Made by a program: the position numbers and the translations under genes. Of a stretch of 64,000 nt of DNA, positions 1-13,100 are shown piece after piece. The notes beneath the pieces are model-generated. The model was given only the letters and a program-made list of their open reading frames with translations, was not told the DNA's origin and did not search any database. The first letter of the stretch is position 1, and the number at the start of each line of letters is the position of its first letter. This stretch comes from Alnus glutinosa (taxonomy: Eukaryota; Streptophyta; Magnoliopsida; Fagales; Betulaceae): assembly GCF_958979055.1 (NCBI RefSeq), contig NC_084896.1:1860001-1924000 (forward strand), given 5' to 3'.

Positions 1-566
1 AAAACACATCCTAAGGAAGTAATAACACCAACTTACACGGTTGAAGAAAATCGGATTAGCGATACGGTTTCTATTTCAACCAGCAGCATATCAGAGTATT
101 TGATGGAAACATTGCCGGGTTGGGGCGTTGAAGACTTTCTTGAGCCTTCAATTGCTACCAATGGTTTCTGTAAGGTATGCAGTACTGCACCCCTTGTTCT
201 TTTCCATAGTTTCTTAACCTTTTATATATATTCAAAAGCATCAAGTTTTTATTACTGATCATTTTAGTTATTTGATTGGTGTAGACCTATGATCATTCTC
301 TCCCATTTGTGGATGACCAAGATCTTGAAAGAAGCATGAGTTCTTTTTCAGCAGAAGATTTGGCAATCTGGGTTCCTCAAGTTTCACCTGATCAACCCCC
401 TGTATTTCCTCTGTGTCTTACCCAGACTCATTTTCTGAATGGATTTAACGAATCATCAGCAGAGGCAGCTAATGTGAAAATGAACAGCCGGAAATGGAGT
501 GATGACGGTTTTACAGTGCCTCAAATCAGCCCTCCATCTCTCAAGAAATCCAGACATTTTGGGTAG
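1..566 (+). CDS. B-box zinc finger protein, BBX20/21/22-like, C-terminal part (5' end outside window)
   Basis: The last two exons are present: 1-174 and 285-566, joined in frame across a 110-bp GT-AG intron, about 58 plus 93 residues. The B-boxes themselves lie upstream of the window. The conserved stretch ISEYLMETLPGWGVEDFL and the ending FTVPQISPPSLKKSRHFG match the C-terminal half of the BBX20-22 group. In that family VPQISPP is the VP motif, used to contact the WD40 domain of the COP1 ubiquitin ligase, followed by a basic tail. Family members are nuclear cofactors of HY5 in light signalling. Position next to a kinesin-7 of the KIN7D type matches, from memory, the Arabidopsis pair At4g39070 (BBX20) and At4g39050, which favours BBX20. 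The exact paralogue cannot be fixed without the N-terminus. Confidence 0.85.
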
Positions 567-697
567 AATTTTGCATTAGAAGTTTCTTTTAGCCAATTCT
601 TGTTCAATCTGTTTGTGCTCTGTATATCACCCATTTTGTGTGTTTTTTTGTTAATGGTTTTGCTGTTCTTCCCTTGGATTGTGTTTTTAATGATGTG

Positions 698-703
698 AAT
701 AAA
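698..703 (+). terminator. polyadenylation signal AATAAA of the BBX gene
   Basis: A canonical AATAAA lies 132 bp after the BBX stop codon, in a T-rich stretch as is usual for plant near-upstream elements. Confidence 0.55.
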
Positions 704-1446
704 AGTATTTTCATCATTTTACATTGCAAGTTTAGAATGCCTATAGTCAACGTGAAGAGAAAAAGCTAGATGCTTTCCTTCATGGGTAAGAACAAAATGA
801 TAAGGATTGTCACTTTCCATGGGAAGTACACAACTGCTGCAATCAAGTGGACTGTCTAATAACACTTATAAACAACACCTCCTAAAGACTAAAAGCACCA
901 TTTTTTTTTAAAATGAGAAATGTTATATAGGATGCAATTTATAACAAGATCTTTTTCAAAATTTCTTTGTTTGATAAAACTTTTTTCATCACCTTTTTGT
1001 TTTCTTTTTTTAAAACAAAAATATTAACAAAAAAAAAAAAAAAAAAACCCAAAACCCAAAACATTTCAAATCTATTTTTTCATTTATGTCACACCATAAC
1101 ACATTTTTCAAACAAAAAAAATTAAAAAGCACCTTCTACAAAGCATTAACAAACATGGCCTTATGATAAAGACATCTACATCTTTACACTTGGAGACAAA
1201 GAATGGTAGAGATTCTCGGCTTTTACTATCAGAATTGTCAAATGGGACAATAAATGTGAGAGAGCTCACATAAAACCTATCTGTCAGAGTAGATTTCGGC
1301 AACCTATCTACATTTGGGCATATGAGTTCTATAAAAATTCTCACATTTGCTAGAGATCCAAATCAGACAAAAAAAAAAATCAGTAATTTGAAAAGCTATT
1401 TGACTAGACAAAAATCATGAAGGGATAAGTATTTGTACAAAATTGG

Positions 1447-1497
1447 AAAAAAAAAAAAAAAAAAAAAAAAGAAGAAGAAGAAGAAGAAGAAGAAGAA
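1447..1497. repeat. A24 followed by (GAA)9 microsatellite
   Basis: There are 24 A residues at 1447-1470 followed directly by nine GAA units to 1497. The purine-only strand suggests a slippage-derived simple repeat. Confidence 0.9.
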
Positions 1498-2078
1498 AGA
1501 CATAAAGAAGGAGAAGAAAGGTGAAGGACCTTGTGATAGTCGCGTGGACTGTGTTGGAGGGAAAGTACAAAAGCTCTTAATAGATGCTCCCTGTGCCATC
1601 AACATCAAAGCACAAGATGATAAGAGCACAAAGGTGTCCTACGGGCGTGCATGTGCCAACTGAACACATCAACAACCTATGGAAATGGTGAGACGACGCT
1701 GTCAGAGAATATCTTTTTGCCCCCATCCATCCTCTGGAAACCCTTCGGCCTTTACCAACCCTATGGAAAATGATTCCTGCTTCTCACCTCTCAGTTCGCA
1801 AAATTTCTGTTGGGTTGGGTGGGTCCGACTCCATACATCCATACCTAAGTTTCAAACCCAAAGCCATCCTGAAGTGGTGGAGTTAGGTGGCTCGGTCAGT
1901 ATCCGACTTAATTACTTTTCAAAGGTAAGAGCATCCATATCCTAGATTTCTCTGACGATATTAATGCTCGCACTGGTCCACCGATTTTGTTGGCAGAAAT
2001 CATCTTTTTATATCTCTTATGCACTTTTTTTTTTTTATTTTTTTAATTAATCATTTGATCTTTAGAACTCATGTGATT

Positions 2079-2371
2079 AATTTAAAAGAGATATATTATT
2101 TATACATCAATTGAGTGTACACTTGGTGTACATCCAATACATCTGAAAAGATATGATACGTTTACAACTTTTGTATAATTCTTTTTCAAACTAACAATTT
2201 TGATCTGTTTTCCTACATATCCAATGATTTTTTTTTTTTAAAAAAAAAAAATTATTAAAATTATACAAAAGTTATAAACGTATTACATCTCGCATTTGAC
2301 CTTATGAAACCCACGTGTCAATTAAAAAAAAATGTAAATAAAATGTACAAAGGATATGTGTATCATGTCTC
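2079..2371. repeat. imperfect foldback repeat, MITE-like
   Basis: The left arm contains ATACGTTTACAACTTTTGTA (2157-2176) and the right arm its near-exact complement, TACAAAAGTTATAAACGTAT (2264-2283). They are separated by a T-run/A-run centre. Outer parts of both arms also pair loosely. The ends and target duplication are not clear. Confidence 0.4.
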
Positions 2372-3566
2372 TTCTTGATACTCAAAAGTAGTGTCACAAT
2401 AAGCTAGAGTCACCCCCATCCCCTATTGTAGGGTGGATAAAGATCAACTGTTTGATTACTCGAATTGCTAACAATTTAGATAATAAATATAAAAAAAAAA
2501 AATTAATATATAGTTCACTTGCCCAAACATGTTTTGGATTGTAAATTCATCTGTTTGAGCATGTAAATCCCATAAAGACATACATTTGCTGAGAATCCAA
2601 ATCCCAAAAACTTAAAATTAATAAAAAAATAGTAAATATAAATAAACTCTTAACATGTAAAAGGATAAACTATAAAGTCAAAATTTAAACTGAAAACTTA
2701 TACCAGGGCAATTTGGCAAATAACATATTATCTCAAAAATTTAAATTGACAAAAAAAATAATGAATCTAACATTCAATTAATATTTTATCACTACGTGAT
2801 ACCGTGTCCATTTGAAGCCTCCAAAGGTCACTCACATAAACGTCCTTCACCAATTGCCATAAAACTGTTGAGGCTGAGAAAATAGTTTTGTCTCTAACCA
2901 ACTTCACTCATATCACCCATACCCATGAATCCATCTTTTTAGTGCATTAACGATTTGAAACCAAAATAAGCAAATACTACACAGTTTGCCATTGCAAGGG
3001 GAAAAAAAAGGCTTCCTTATGGAAGCTAACATTGTTTATATATACAAGGTAATGAGTTTAGACAGATAACAACATTGCGTTACTTGCTGAAAAACCAAGC
3101 AAGATCCTGCATCTGAAACTTCAAATTTTACCGTTCTTATCTCGCTTTTGTCTTTCTTTTCAACTGTTTCCCTCTTATTTTACAGCCTTTAGAGAACCAA
3201 TATAAAAAGAAAATATGCATATACCTTTTGGATAGTTACAAACAGGCAAACTAATAAAAGAATCGCACCGTATTTGCACGGAAAATAGCAAAGCATATAA
3301 AGTGATGACAAACCTGCAAATAGAACATAGAATATAGATTAAAACAAGAAAATATATATATATGTGTGTGTGTGTTAAAACCAAGTTAATATTTGGAGAA
3401 ACTTCACTTATCAGCTTACCTTCTAAACTAACAAGCATTTTTTAATGTTCCCATAAACCTTAAAATTTTGCAATGTGAGGTTTTAATCTTTTAGACCTTT
3501 TCAATTACCCCCCTCCATTAGAATTTTACGATTTAACGGTAAAATCCTAATGGAGAAAACAAAAAT

Positions 3567-3571
<5 letters not shown>

Positions 3572-3602
<31 letters not shown>
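3572..3602. repeat. (AT)n microsatellite
   Basis: About 15 uninterrupted AT units. Confidence 0.9.
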
Positions 3603-3606
<4 letters not shown>

Positions 3607-4111
3607 TAAAAAAAAATGAAGAACATGGCAGTGGTAGTCATTTTTTTTATTTTATTTTTTTTTTTAATTAAGAGCATAATTGTATTTATAGAAATTTTAT
3701 GAGGTAGAACTGACATTTTACATGCTATCTGCTTAAGTTAATAAAAATAAATAAACAACAAGAGGCGAACGGGGTTGAAAAATCAGAACCTCATATTGCA
3801 AATTTTTAAAGTTTAGGGAGGACATTGAAAAATGCTTGGTAGTTTAGAAGGGTTAAGTGAAGATTTACTTGAACATTTAAAGAAACTAATTTGAACAAAA
3901 AATCTAAGCCATTTCATGGAGACAAATTTCAAGAAAACTAATTACTTATCCGTTATTTGTGTAACTGAAATCTGATATCTTTAAGCTAATCAATAAAAGG
4001 AAAAGGTTCCATGAAAATCATATTTAATTCAATTGATCCACTTATCCGGATTTTAAATAAAAACAGAACAAATTTGCGTTACCTTCATTTGGAGGTTTAA
4101 AAAGCAGTATG

Positions 4112-7100
4112 TCATGAAGTAAATGCAAAAAGTCTATCCGCAATCTTTGTGCGACAAAGTGGACACTCAGAACAAGCTAGCGAACAAGATTTACACACTG
4201 CAAAAACGGTGCAATAGAGGTTATAATGAAAACTGACAAGCATGAAGCCAGGGGGGAGAGTGGGGGGACTCGGGGAGGTATGAATTCACTTACAACAAAA
4301 GTGGCGGCAGGGGAGAAGAATTGCTGCAGTTGGTGATTCAAAACATACTTTACAAATATGGGAATTGGCATCTCCATTTCCTTGATGCTTCAACTCCTTT
4401 TCCTTCATCTCTTGCATTCGTGCCTGAAAGCATAAAAAAAGGATCCAGAATATAAGCATCCCACCAAGGCAATAAATCTTTAAGGAAAATTATCACTCAA
4501 AGCACCCCTTTTCAAGACAATTAAAATATCTTTGTAGCTCAAGCAGATTCTACTTCGACAGGCTGCTCTAGATAATGGAAGACAAAAAGATATTCTCCAA
4601 ATGTTCCGGAAATAACCTCAGAAGGTTTCATCAACCTCTAATTTTCATTAGAAGCTATTACTTGGAATATTTGTTGACCAGTATGATAAATTGATAATTA
4701 TTTATTGTTTCCATGCTAAAAGTTAATAAGCCTAGCATATGAGGGGATGCAATGACTTTGCATGAGAGAAGTATTTCAGGTGGCACGGTATTCTGTATAA
4801 TAAACAAACTATACCACACTCTTGATTTTCAAACATAGAATTTCCGAGTTCAATTTTAAGGGGATGAAGAAGTTTAGTACAACAATGTCAGCAGATAAAA
4901 GTAGAGTACAACGTTACCTTCAGGCGAACAACTAGGGGTTCTTCCTTAGAAATTTCATCAGCTGGTTTTGAAACATCCAAAACTTGTCTCTCTTTGAGGA
5001 CAGTATTGGTTTCAATTTCATTTGTTTTTGGATCATTAATATATTCTGTTCCTTCACTATGCCTCTCATCAGTGCTCAACTCAGGGGTAGCTCCCCCCTC
5101 TTTCTTCAACTTAGCAACAAGCACCCACATGTTCGCCAAATCATTTTCCAGAGCCTCCTCCCTTTTCTTCCCCTCTTCAACCTTTTTCCTATACTCATCT
5201 TCAATGAATTCCTTTTCACCTAAGGCAGCCTCAAGTGCTGCCTCCCTCTGTTTCCTTGCCTGCAGTTCCATCTTTAAATCATCTGGAACAAGATTCCATG
5301 ACTCGAAATCATCCACTCCATAAATTTCATTAGCACGGCCAGGTAGCCTCCCTTTCCTTCCAGCTCTTGTTCCATCATTGAACTTGCGGTTGACACCATT
5401 CACAGTTTGCAAAGCAGTGCTTCTAGAATGGGCCAAGTCTCGAGCAGCCAACAACTCTTTTTCTACTTTTGCATTTTGTATTGAGAGCTTCGTCACTTCA
5501 CCAGCCAAATTCTTTAGCTCAACGGCAGCAGCAGCGGCCAGTTCTTTTGCATAAGAAGCTTCTTCAGCCAATTTCTGATTCTGCACACGTAATCCACTGT
5601 TCTCCTCTGAAAGCTGAACATGCTCCAGCTTAAGTTTCTCATTCTCAATCTCCTGTCCAAACGAACAAAGGAAACAATGAGTTCCACAAGTGCAAGCACT
5701 CACTAAAATGTAGAATGAACACAAAAAATGTGCATTAATACATAGACAGTCATGTAATATATTTTGCATAAACCAATCTCATAGAATATTCCTATTATCA
5801 ACCAGTAAGTTTGGCATAAAATCGAGAAGTAACTGAAATTTCAAGTCACTCCATTAATTGATAATATTTATACTATAAATTAGTGGGAAAAAAAAAGAAA
5901 GAATTTACCATGAACCAGACAAGTCATATAGCAGCAAAGACTACTACCACATGAAACTATATATGAACCACGGAAAACAAACCGATACATACGAGTGTGA
6001 CTTCAATTACGGCAGAATACTTAATAGATGCCAACCCATAAACAGCCAAGACTTTTTAATCCATTAAGCTATTATGATCCAAAAGCGAGAAATAACAAGT
6101 AATCACCTGAGTCTGTATTTTCTTTTTCAACTCATCAGTATATTCTTCAGATACAGACTGTTCCGAAGAGATTGACGATTTATCACCAGTGACTGAGACC
6201 AAACGCTGCTCAAGGATATTCACTTTTTCCTGCAATTCCTTGTTCTCTGTACACTGAAAATTACCAGATAATAAAGTTCAATAGCTTGAGCTTTATACAA
6301 GGAGGAAAAAGAGTGAGTGCAGTCAACATCTCTATTGACTAAAGGGCTTAATAGCATGTTCAAGTAAAGGAATGTAAAGCTGCAATAGATTGGAATGAAA
6401 TGAAAATAAATCAACTAAAATAACTAAGAGAAACAAAGAGTGACATCCTGACCTTGTTCTGCAGCTGCTCCTGGAGGATACGATTATCTGCTGATTTTAT
6501 CTGCAGAATCAATAATAAATTAAAAAAATAATCATTTTAAATTAAGTGATAAACATGGAATAGCATGCATGCTTTATTATATCCTATTTATGCCATTAGA
6601 ATATATCGGATGAACAAAAACTGACACTATATAAATGAGCTTTAAACAAGTTTCAGAATGAAACTGCATTACTCGATGTCCTCAAACACCCTAAATAGTT
6701 CCATACATACTAACCTCCAGCTCAAAACCCTTCTCATTACACTGGGTCATCAATCTCATAACCGTCTGTCACAACACAAAAGGAATCAGATGTAATTAAC
6801 TATCTGCTAGCAATAACATAACAAATAACCATATAAATAAAAGAGCATTTGAGAGGACAACCATAACCTTAAGGATGAAAAGATTTGAGACATACCTGCT
6901 GCATTTCAACCAATGATGCATTAGCAATTGAAGCCTCACCACTCTCAATGATACGCTGCTCTAAGACCCTCATTTGCCTCCTCTTTTCTTGGATCTCACG
7001 TTCCAAGTTTTGAATCTATATAAAATAAAAAGCACAAAACTTTATCATGGCCTTTGGGGAAACAAAGATGCTCCTAGACGTGAAAATACAAAGAATTTGA

Positions 7101-10100
7101 ATAGATTACATTTTTCTTTCAGTAATTAACTTCTAGACGGTCTAACAATGTCTATGTTAAGGCAAAAATAAAGAATCAAAGCAAACCAGGCAGCTTTCTG
7201 GCCGTTAAATAACACAACTGCTGGGAAATCATGAAACTAAACAAACTATAACATATGGGATAAGTCAAGCCAACTCAAATTTAAGGTAAACGAAGATTCA
7301 CTTGACAGCCAAAATATCAAGGTAGGATGAATTGGAGAACATAATAATCATTGCAAAGTGCAAAATTTTCTTGATAGCATACAAAGAATGAAGCTCTTAT
7401 GCCAGAATGCCAAGAGAGCAAGGCAACAAACGGACTATAAATTGTTTGCTGCCATAAATTTTTGAAAACATTCAATAGCTCTTTTTAACCAACTTAATTG
7501 CAGTAAGATGCAGCGTGGATCTAAGACGGAGTACAAGAAAGATATACCTGAGTTTTTGAGCTATCAGGGTCATTTACGGACATCTCTACCAAACGCTTAA
7601 GAGTGCTGGTGCCAAATGCAATTTCCCCGGCAAGCATCTTGACTTGCTCAACAAGAAGGTCCATATGATCTGACATTGTCATCCCTCCCTAAATCCCAAA
7701 CATTAAGCAGACATCTTCATATAGTAACTTCAAATAAGATAAAAATCAACACAAATATGAAATAAATACCTATCATCAAACCAAGCATAGACGACATAAA
7801 CCCCAGAAATAATAAATTACTAAACCAATTATCATTTACAAAAATATGTTTTTTCATCATGAGGTAGAATCCATGGGAAACTGTCGATCCCAAAAACTTT
7901 AGAAAAATTTGGGCAAAGGACCTAAGATTTCCTGGTTTGATAATTGAAACTGACAGAAGCAAAGGAAGAAGGAAAGTTTGAGCTCTTCTGGAAACTGTGC
8001 GTGAGAGAGAGGGAGAGTTAAAATTTGTGATAGGGTATTCACCAAAGGGGAGAACTTTAATGAAGTTTCCTCAACAGAAGTAACTAGAAAGAGTGGAGAA
8101 GAAATAGGAAAGAAATGGAAAAGGATGTAGAAGACTTCCATCGATCAAATAAATTGTCACCACCAAAGTATAAAGGAATTCAGCAGTCTCAACACCAAGA
8201 TGTCAAGGAAAATCATCTCTCCAGGAGTTCTGGAGAAACTAGTTTTGCCCATTACAACAAATCTTTTCCTGTCCAGCTCAACAATTCTTCCAAAGGCCAA
8301 TATACAGTATGTTTGACATAAAAGAGGGCAAAACAAAAAAGAGTGCGATTCCAAAGTCCAAACCCATGGCACATAGGGTAATGCTACGAATAATGCTACA
8401 TATCATCCATTTGTCTTCTTTTTGTCCCCTTAAAATTGATGTGACTCTTAAAATTACCATTGGATCAAAATTCAATAATGATCTATCATAAATTCAATGG
8501 TGATTTTAAGAGCCACATCAATTTTAGGGGGACAAAAGAAGGACAAGGGGATAATATGTAGCATTACTCTATTTTAAGATAGCCAAAAAAAGAAGCAAAA
8601 GAAAAGGGGGAAAAATGCCTTCTAAATTCCAACCTAAAAGTCTAAACCCTGCCACGATGACAAATAGGTTGCCAAATTTCGGCCCTAAAAAAACAGATGG
8701 CATGGACCCATGGGCCCATCTTGCATCAGTGTAGAAGGGAGAACACTATATGCACATGGTAAAAATAATTTATATCAACAAAATTATATGCTTTATGTTC
8801 TATATAGATAACAAAACAATGAAATAAAACAAAACAGAGTAGAACATACCGTTGGCAGTTTTGAACAACTGATAAGTTCACCCGCTTGATTTGATTCAGT
8901 AATCGTACTGCCAGATGGTGAGAGTTCTTCATTCCACTTGCTAGAAGATCTCCTGTGTTTAAAATCATAAGGTGCATCGACTGACACTGCGGAGACAGAT
9001 GACACAGAATCCTTCTGATTTTCACCTTCTTGAAGCACAGAACCCTCTCGCAAAGCATCAAACTTCTAAGAAAGAATAGACATTAAGAACGAGCACTGGA
9101 TTCATGTTTTCATGCTGGAAAACAAGAACTACAAAATATGTAGTGCAACAGACAACATAATTCTTTTTAAAGGGGGTGGTGGGAACTACTATTCTGGAAG
9201 GAACACAACCACACAAATAACAAAGCCTGTAAAAGAAAACGTGAGAAAAGTTTATATCTCTACTAGGCTAATTTGAGCAACTAAGCACTTGATAACATAA
9301 ACTCGATTTATTACAGGAAAAATTGAAGCAAAACGTTAAAAATTACTTGCCAAATTTTCAATACAAGAAATTCAAGTGGCTTCTTTTCTGATAGAAACAA
9401 ACATTATTAACATTGATTTGAACAAACTATTTCAAAAGCTTAGATTGGAAAGACAAGAACACTGAACATACAAGCAAAATAAAAAATAAAAAAACGTGCC
9501 TTAGTTTACATGAGTAATATTGAGAGAGAGAGAAGGAACTCACGTCATCCTCACCAACAGAGTGCCTCGTTTGATGACTGGAAATATCACTCAAACATCC
9601 AGGAATGGTATTCTTTGAAGAGACAAGTATGAGCTTGGTTAGTCTCTGGATTCTACTCATTAGAGCAGCCTTGGCTTCCTCTTCTTCCTCCAGTCTTGAT
9701 TGCATTTTCACTTGACCTTCTTCCAACTAGTCAATCAAGAATAGAAAATGGCTAGTAAATATTAGTCATAAGATCATATTTGGCAAGTGCCACATCGTAT
9801 AAAATTCATATGATTAGGGAGAAGGGGTAGGAAGGAAACCTTTTGCTTTAAGGTCAAAAGCTCCTCATGATTGACACCAGCAAGCACCCCGTTCCTTAGA
9901 TGATCAAGTTCTTGTTTGAGGCTTGAAATTTCTCTTTGATACTTCTTAATCAAAGATTTTTCATCGATAATCTAGAATATTGTTTTCAAAAACAGTTAAG
10001 AGTGAGCTTGAATTGTTTATTACTGGAGATTGCCATTAAATTCTTCTAAATCACAATAAAGTGGCAACACACCCTGTTACGTGAGGCATAGATTTCCACT

Positions 10101-13100
10101 CGCTTTGCCCTGCTTGCAAACTTCAAGGTATTATGAGTTTCTTCCATGTTGCTTGATGCAGGAGTTACTGTGCATATAAGCTGGGAACATATATATTTGT
10201 AGAAAAGGTTCTATTAGTGTCATACATAATGATTCAGGGGAAGTGGTTGACAATGTGAATTCCATGGTCAGTTTATACATAGTTTTCTGAAAGGCATCTA
10301 ATAGGAAATAATGAAATATGTCTAACACAGTTCAACTCATATAATGGTGTTAAACACCATCCCAAAAGACTTGTATATGTAAGTTTCCGGCAAACAGTTA
10401 AAATTGCAAAAGTTGTTGTACATCAAATACCATAACATTGCATCTCAAACTTACAGAGACATGTCCATGCCCACTCAGTGAAGATTGCAAAAGGCGGGTA
10501 AGCTTAGAATCTCGATAAGGAACATGAGATGCCTTCCCCTCACTCAGTTTTCCAATAACCTTCAAATTGCAACCATACAATCAAGTCAAAAAACTTAAAC
10601 TAAAGATGCATACACAGAGAAACGTTTACATCAGAACAAGTGCAAACTTCCTCTCAGCTAAAAGTCAAAATTGCATACTTCTTTTTGCACTCACACCTAC
10701 AAGTATATGTATTAGTTGTTTAGGTGAGCTAGAAAATATAAACCTATCAGCAACAGTATTCTTAAATGGTTGAAGGCATGTGTATCAAGGATTGGCATGG
10801 TTTTGATATATGGGGAAATAGATACTGCAATTTATGCATTTAATGGACTAAACAGAAATAAATACTAAGAATAAGTTTAAGCAATATTTTAAAACATCTA
10901 AAAAAACTGCAGGGCACCTACCGTTCCAAGGGTGAGAAGGCTTTTGTTTATGTAAGATCCTTCCTTCCTCCGCAGCCCAGTTGTTTCAGTTTTCGAGCTC
11001 TCAGATCCGGCTAGATCAATCAAATTCTAGGAAAAAGAGATAAACCAACCAGTGAGCCAAACCATGTACTTAAGAATAACATTTTATTTACGTGGGATGA
11101 CAAATGATTTTAATCATACAAGCTGAGAAAAGATCACTCCATCGTATTCATCACCATGGGCGCTACTTTCAATCATCTGCAAATGCATCGATGAGTTAGA
11201 GAAAGAAAGCAATAATTGAATCTTCTGAATCAAGTCTATTAACAAATCAAAGTGATGCAAGCTATCGTTAATAATGCCAAAGGATTACCCTCCAAGTTTT
11301 CAAACCAATGTATGAAGAAGGAAATCATTTTTACACAAGGCATCCCTATTATCTCATATTTGGGCTGAATGGGTCATCTTGGGGAAGGAAAAGTAATTGT
11401 GACATTTATATACAAGAACCTATAGTAACCTCTAGGTTTAAAGCTGCTAGTACTCTTTCAATTCCACATGAGTAATAGTCAGGATGCTTAGAGCACCCAC
11501 AACAGCTTCTCTAAATCTCATTCCCTTCCCTAGATGTAGGGAAAACTCCTTAAAAATTTCTTGAATCAGATTCTCTTGTTATTCCCTAAACTAAGGAAAC
11601 ACAAAAGAATCCAAAATTTGTATCCTAGATCTAAGGAAGCAAATGCGGTTCCCTTAACATTATTTTAATATAAAAAACTTTCTCTTTCATCTCTCATTCC
11701 TCTAGCATTTATTTGAAACAATACTTAAATAATTTATCTTTGCTCTCTTTCTCTAAGCAATTAATTTAAAGAATATTTAAATGGTATAAGGAAATGATAA
11801 GGGAATCTATTGTGGAATGCATTTAAATAGAGAAGTAAAAAGTAGTTTATTTCCCTAAATTGAAGAAAAGTTTAAGAGAATCTGCTGTTAGTACTCTTAC
11901 AAAAACACCAAAAATTCATTCATTCATTCATTTAATTAAATAAATAAATAAAATTTGAACTTCAGGATATTGACAAAGAATATGAATTAATGTATGTGTG
12001 GCAGCGTTTGTGCAGGCATAAGTGATAGTGTGAACAAGTTAATCCTTTAACATTTCAAAAAACAACATTAAATACTAAATTTGTCAATAATCTTTAGTTC
12101 AACTAACACCCTCTTTCCCCACAAGAATGAGGTGAAGGGCGTGGTAGTAGGTTCCAGACCCACTAAGTGAGAGTCTGACTTATCAATAGAAAAATGAAAT
12201 ACTAAAATTCAATGTAAGAAATAGATAATAAAAGTAGCAACTAATTCCTGTTAAGTTGACATCAACACTGATGAAGCAACAGACGGCAGTTGTCTACATA
12301 TAGAAATTAATAGAATGTTTACCAGTGTAAATATGGTGTGACTTCGGCTACTAAACAGATTGAAATTATTTGATCCAACGTGACGATGCTCTGCCATTAC
12401 CACGCACCAATTGAAAGGTCAAAGAAAACATTAACCAGTCACTCACGTAACACAAAAGATAAATAAATAAAAAATGAAGGAAAAATCAATGAATATAATA
12501 GGGGTAATTGGTATAAGCACCTTCCCCGGCAGCAATAAAAGAAAGTGCATGCCCAGGAGACAATACAACTTCTTCCTTTATACCCTCAACATAGGTTCCC
12601 TGAAAAAGTAATACACAGATGAGACCAACATATAATATTTCGCAAAATAATGAATAAGAAATAAGAACTTTAAGAAAGGATAAGCGAGAAACCTGTGCAT
12701 CTTCTCTAACACGCAAATTCTGACCTGTTGGATCAAGCAAGTCATTTATCACCTGATATCAGACGCACAAATAGCACCATATATCAAATAACGTTTAAGT
12801 AAGAAAATCATTTTTCAAACAGATAACTCCACGCAAATGATGATAATTGTTTCCAAGTGAGAAACCCCTACACTTAAAAAGATACAAAGAAACACGCTCC
12901 ATTGATAAAAAATTATAACCACAAAACTTTGCAAAGTGATGGCTGAACGAAATAACATAGATCCAACATAAAATAAACATATTTGGACTCAAAGCACTAC
13001 GCAATTTTAAACCTCAAAAGTCAAATGACATCCCATGGCAAAACTGGGAAATCATCATTATACTACTCACCTCATTATAGATTTCAAGATATGACACACG

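Larger units (their letters stand above)
567..4111. other. intergenic: 3' UTR of BBX, simple repeats, one foldback repeat
   Basis: This holds the BBX 3' UTR, then about 3.3 kb of AT-rich DNA without a recognisable gene between the convergent ends of the BBX and kinesin genes. Contents include an A-run at about 1029-1047, an A24-(GAA)9 tract, an imperfect foldback near 2079-2371, an (AT)n tract at 3572-3602, and the kinesin 3' UTR just below 4112. Short open frames at 1433-1945 are driven by the simple repeat and resemble nothing known to me. Confidence 0.6.

Noticed and set aside
1433..1663. Lysine-rich small protein
   Set aside because: Created by the poly-A and (GAA)n simple repeat; no homology or conserved start context.
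4984..5323. Plus-strand open frames over the large kinesin exon
   Set aside because: Antisense shadows of the 735-bp coiled-coil exon, with no conserved features.
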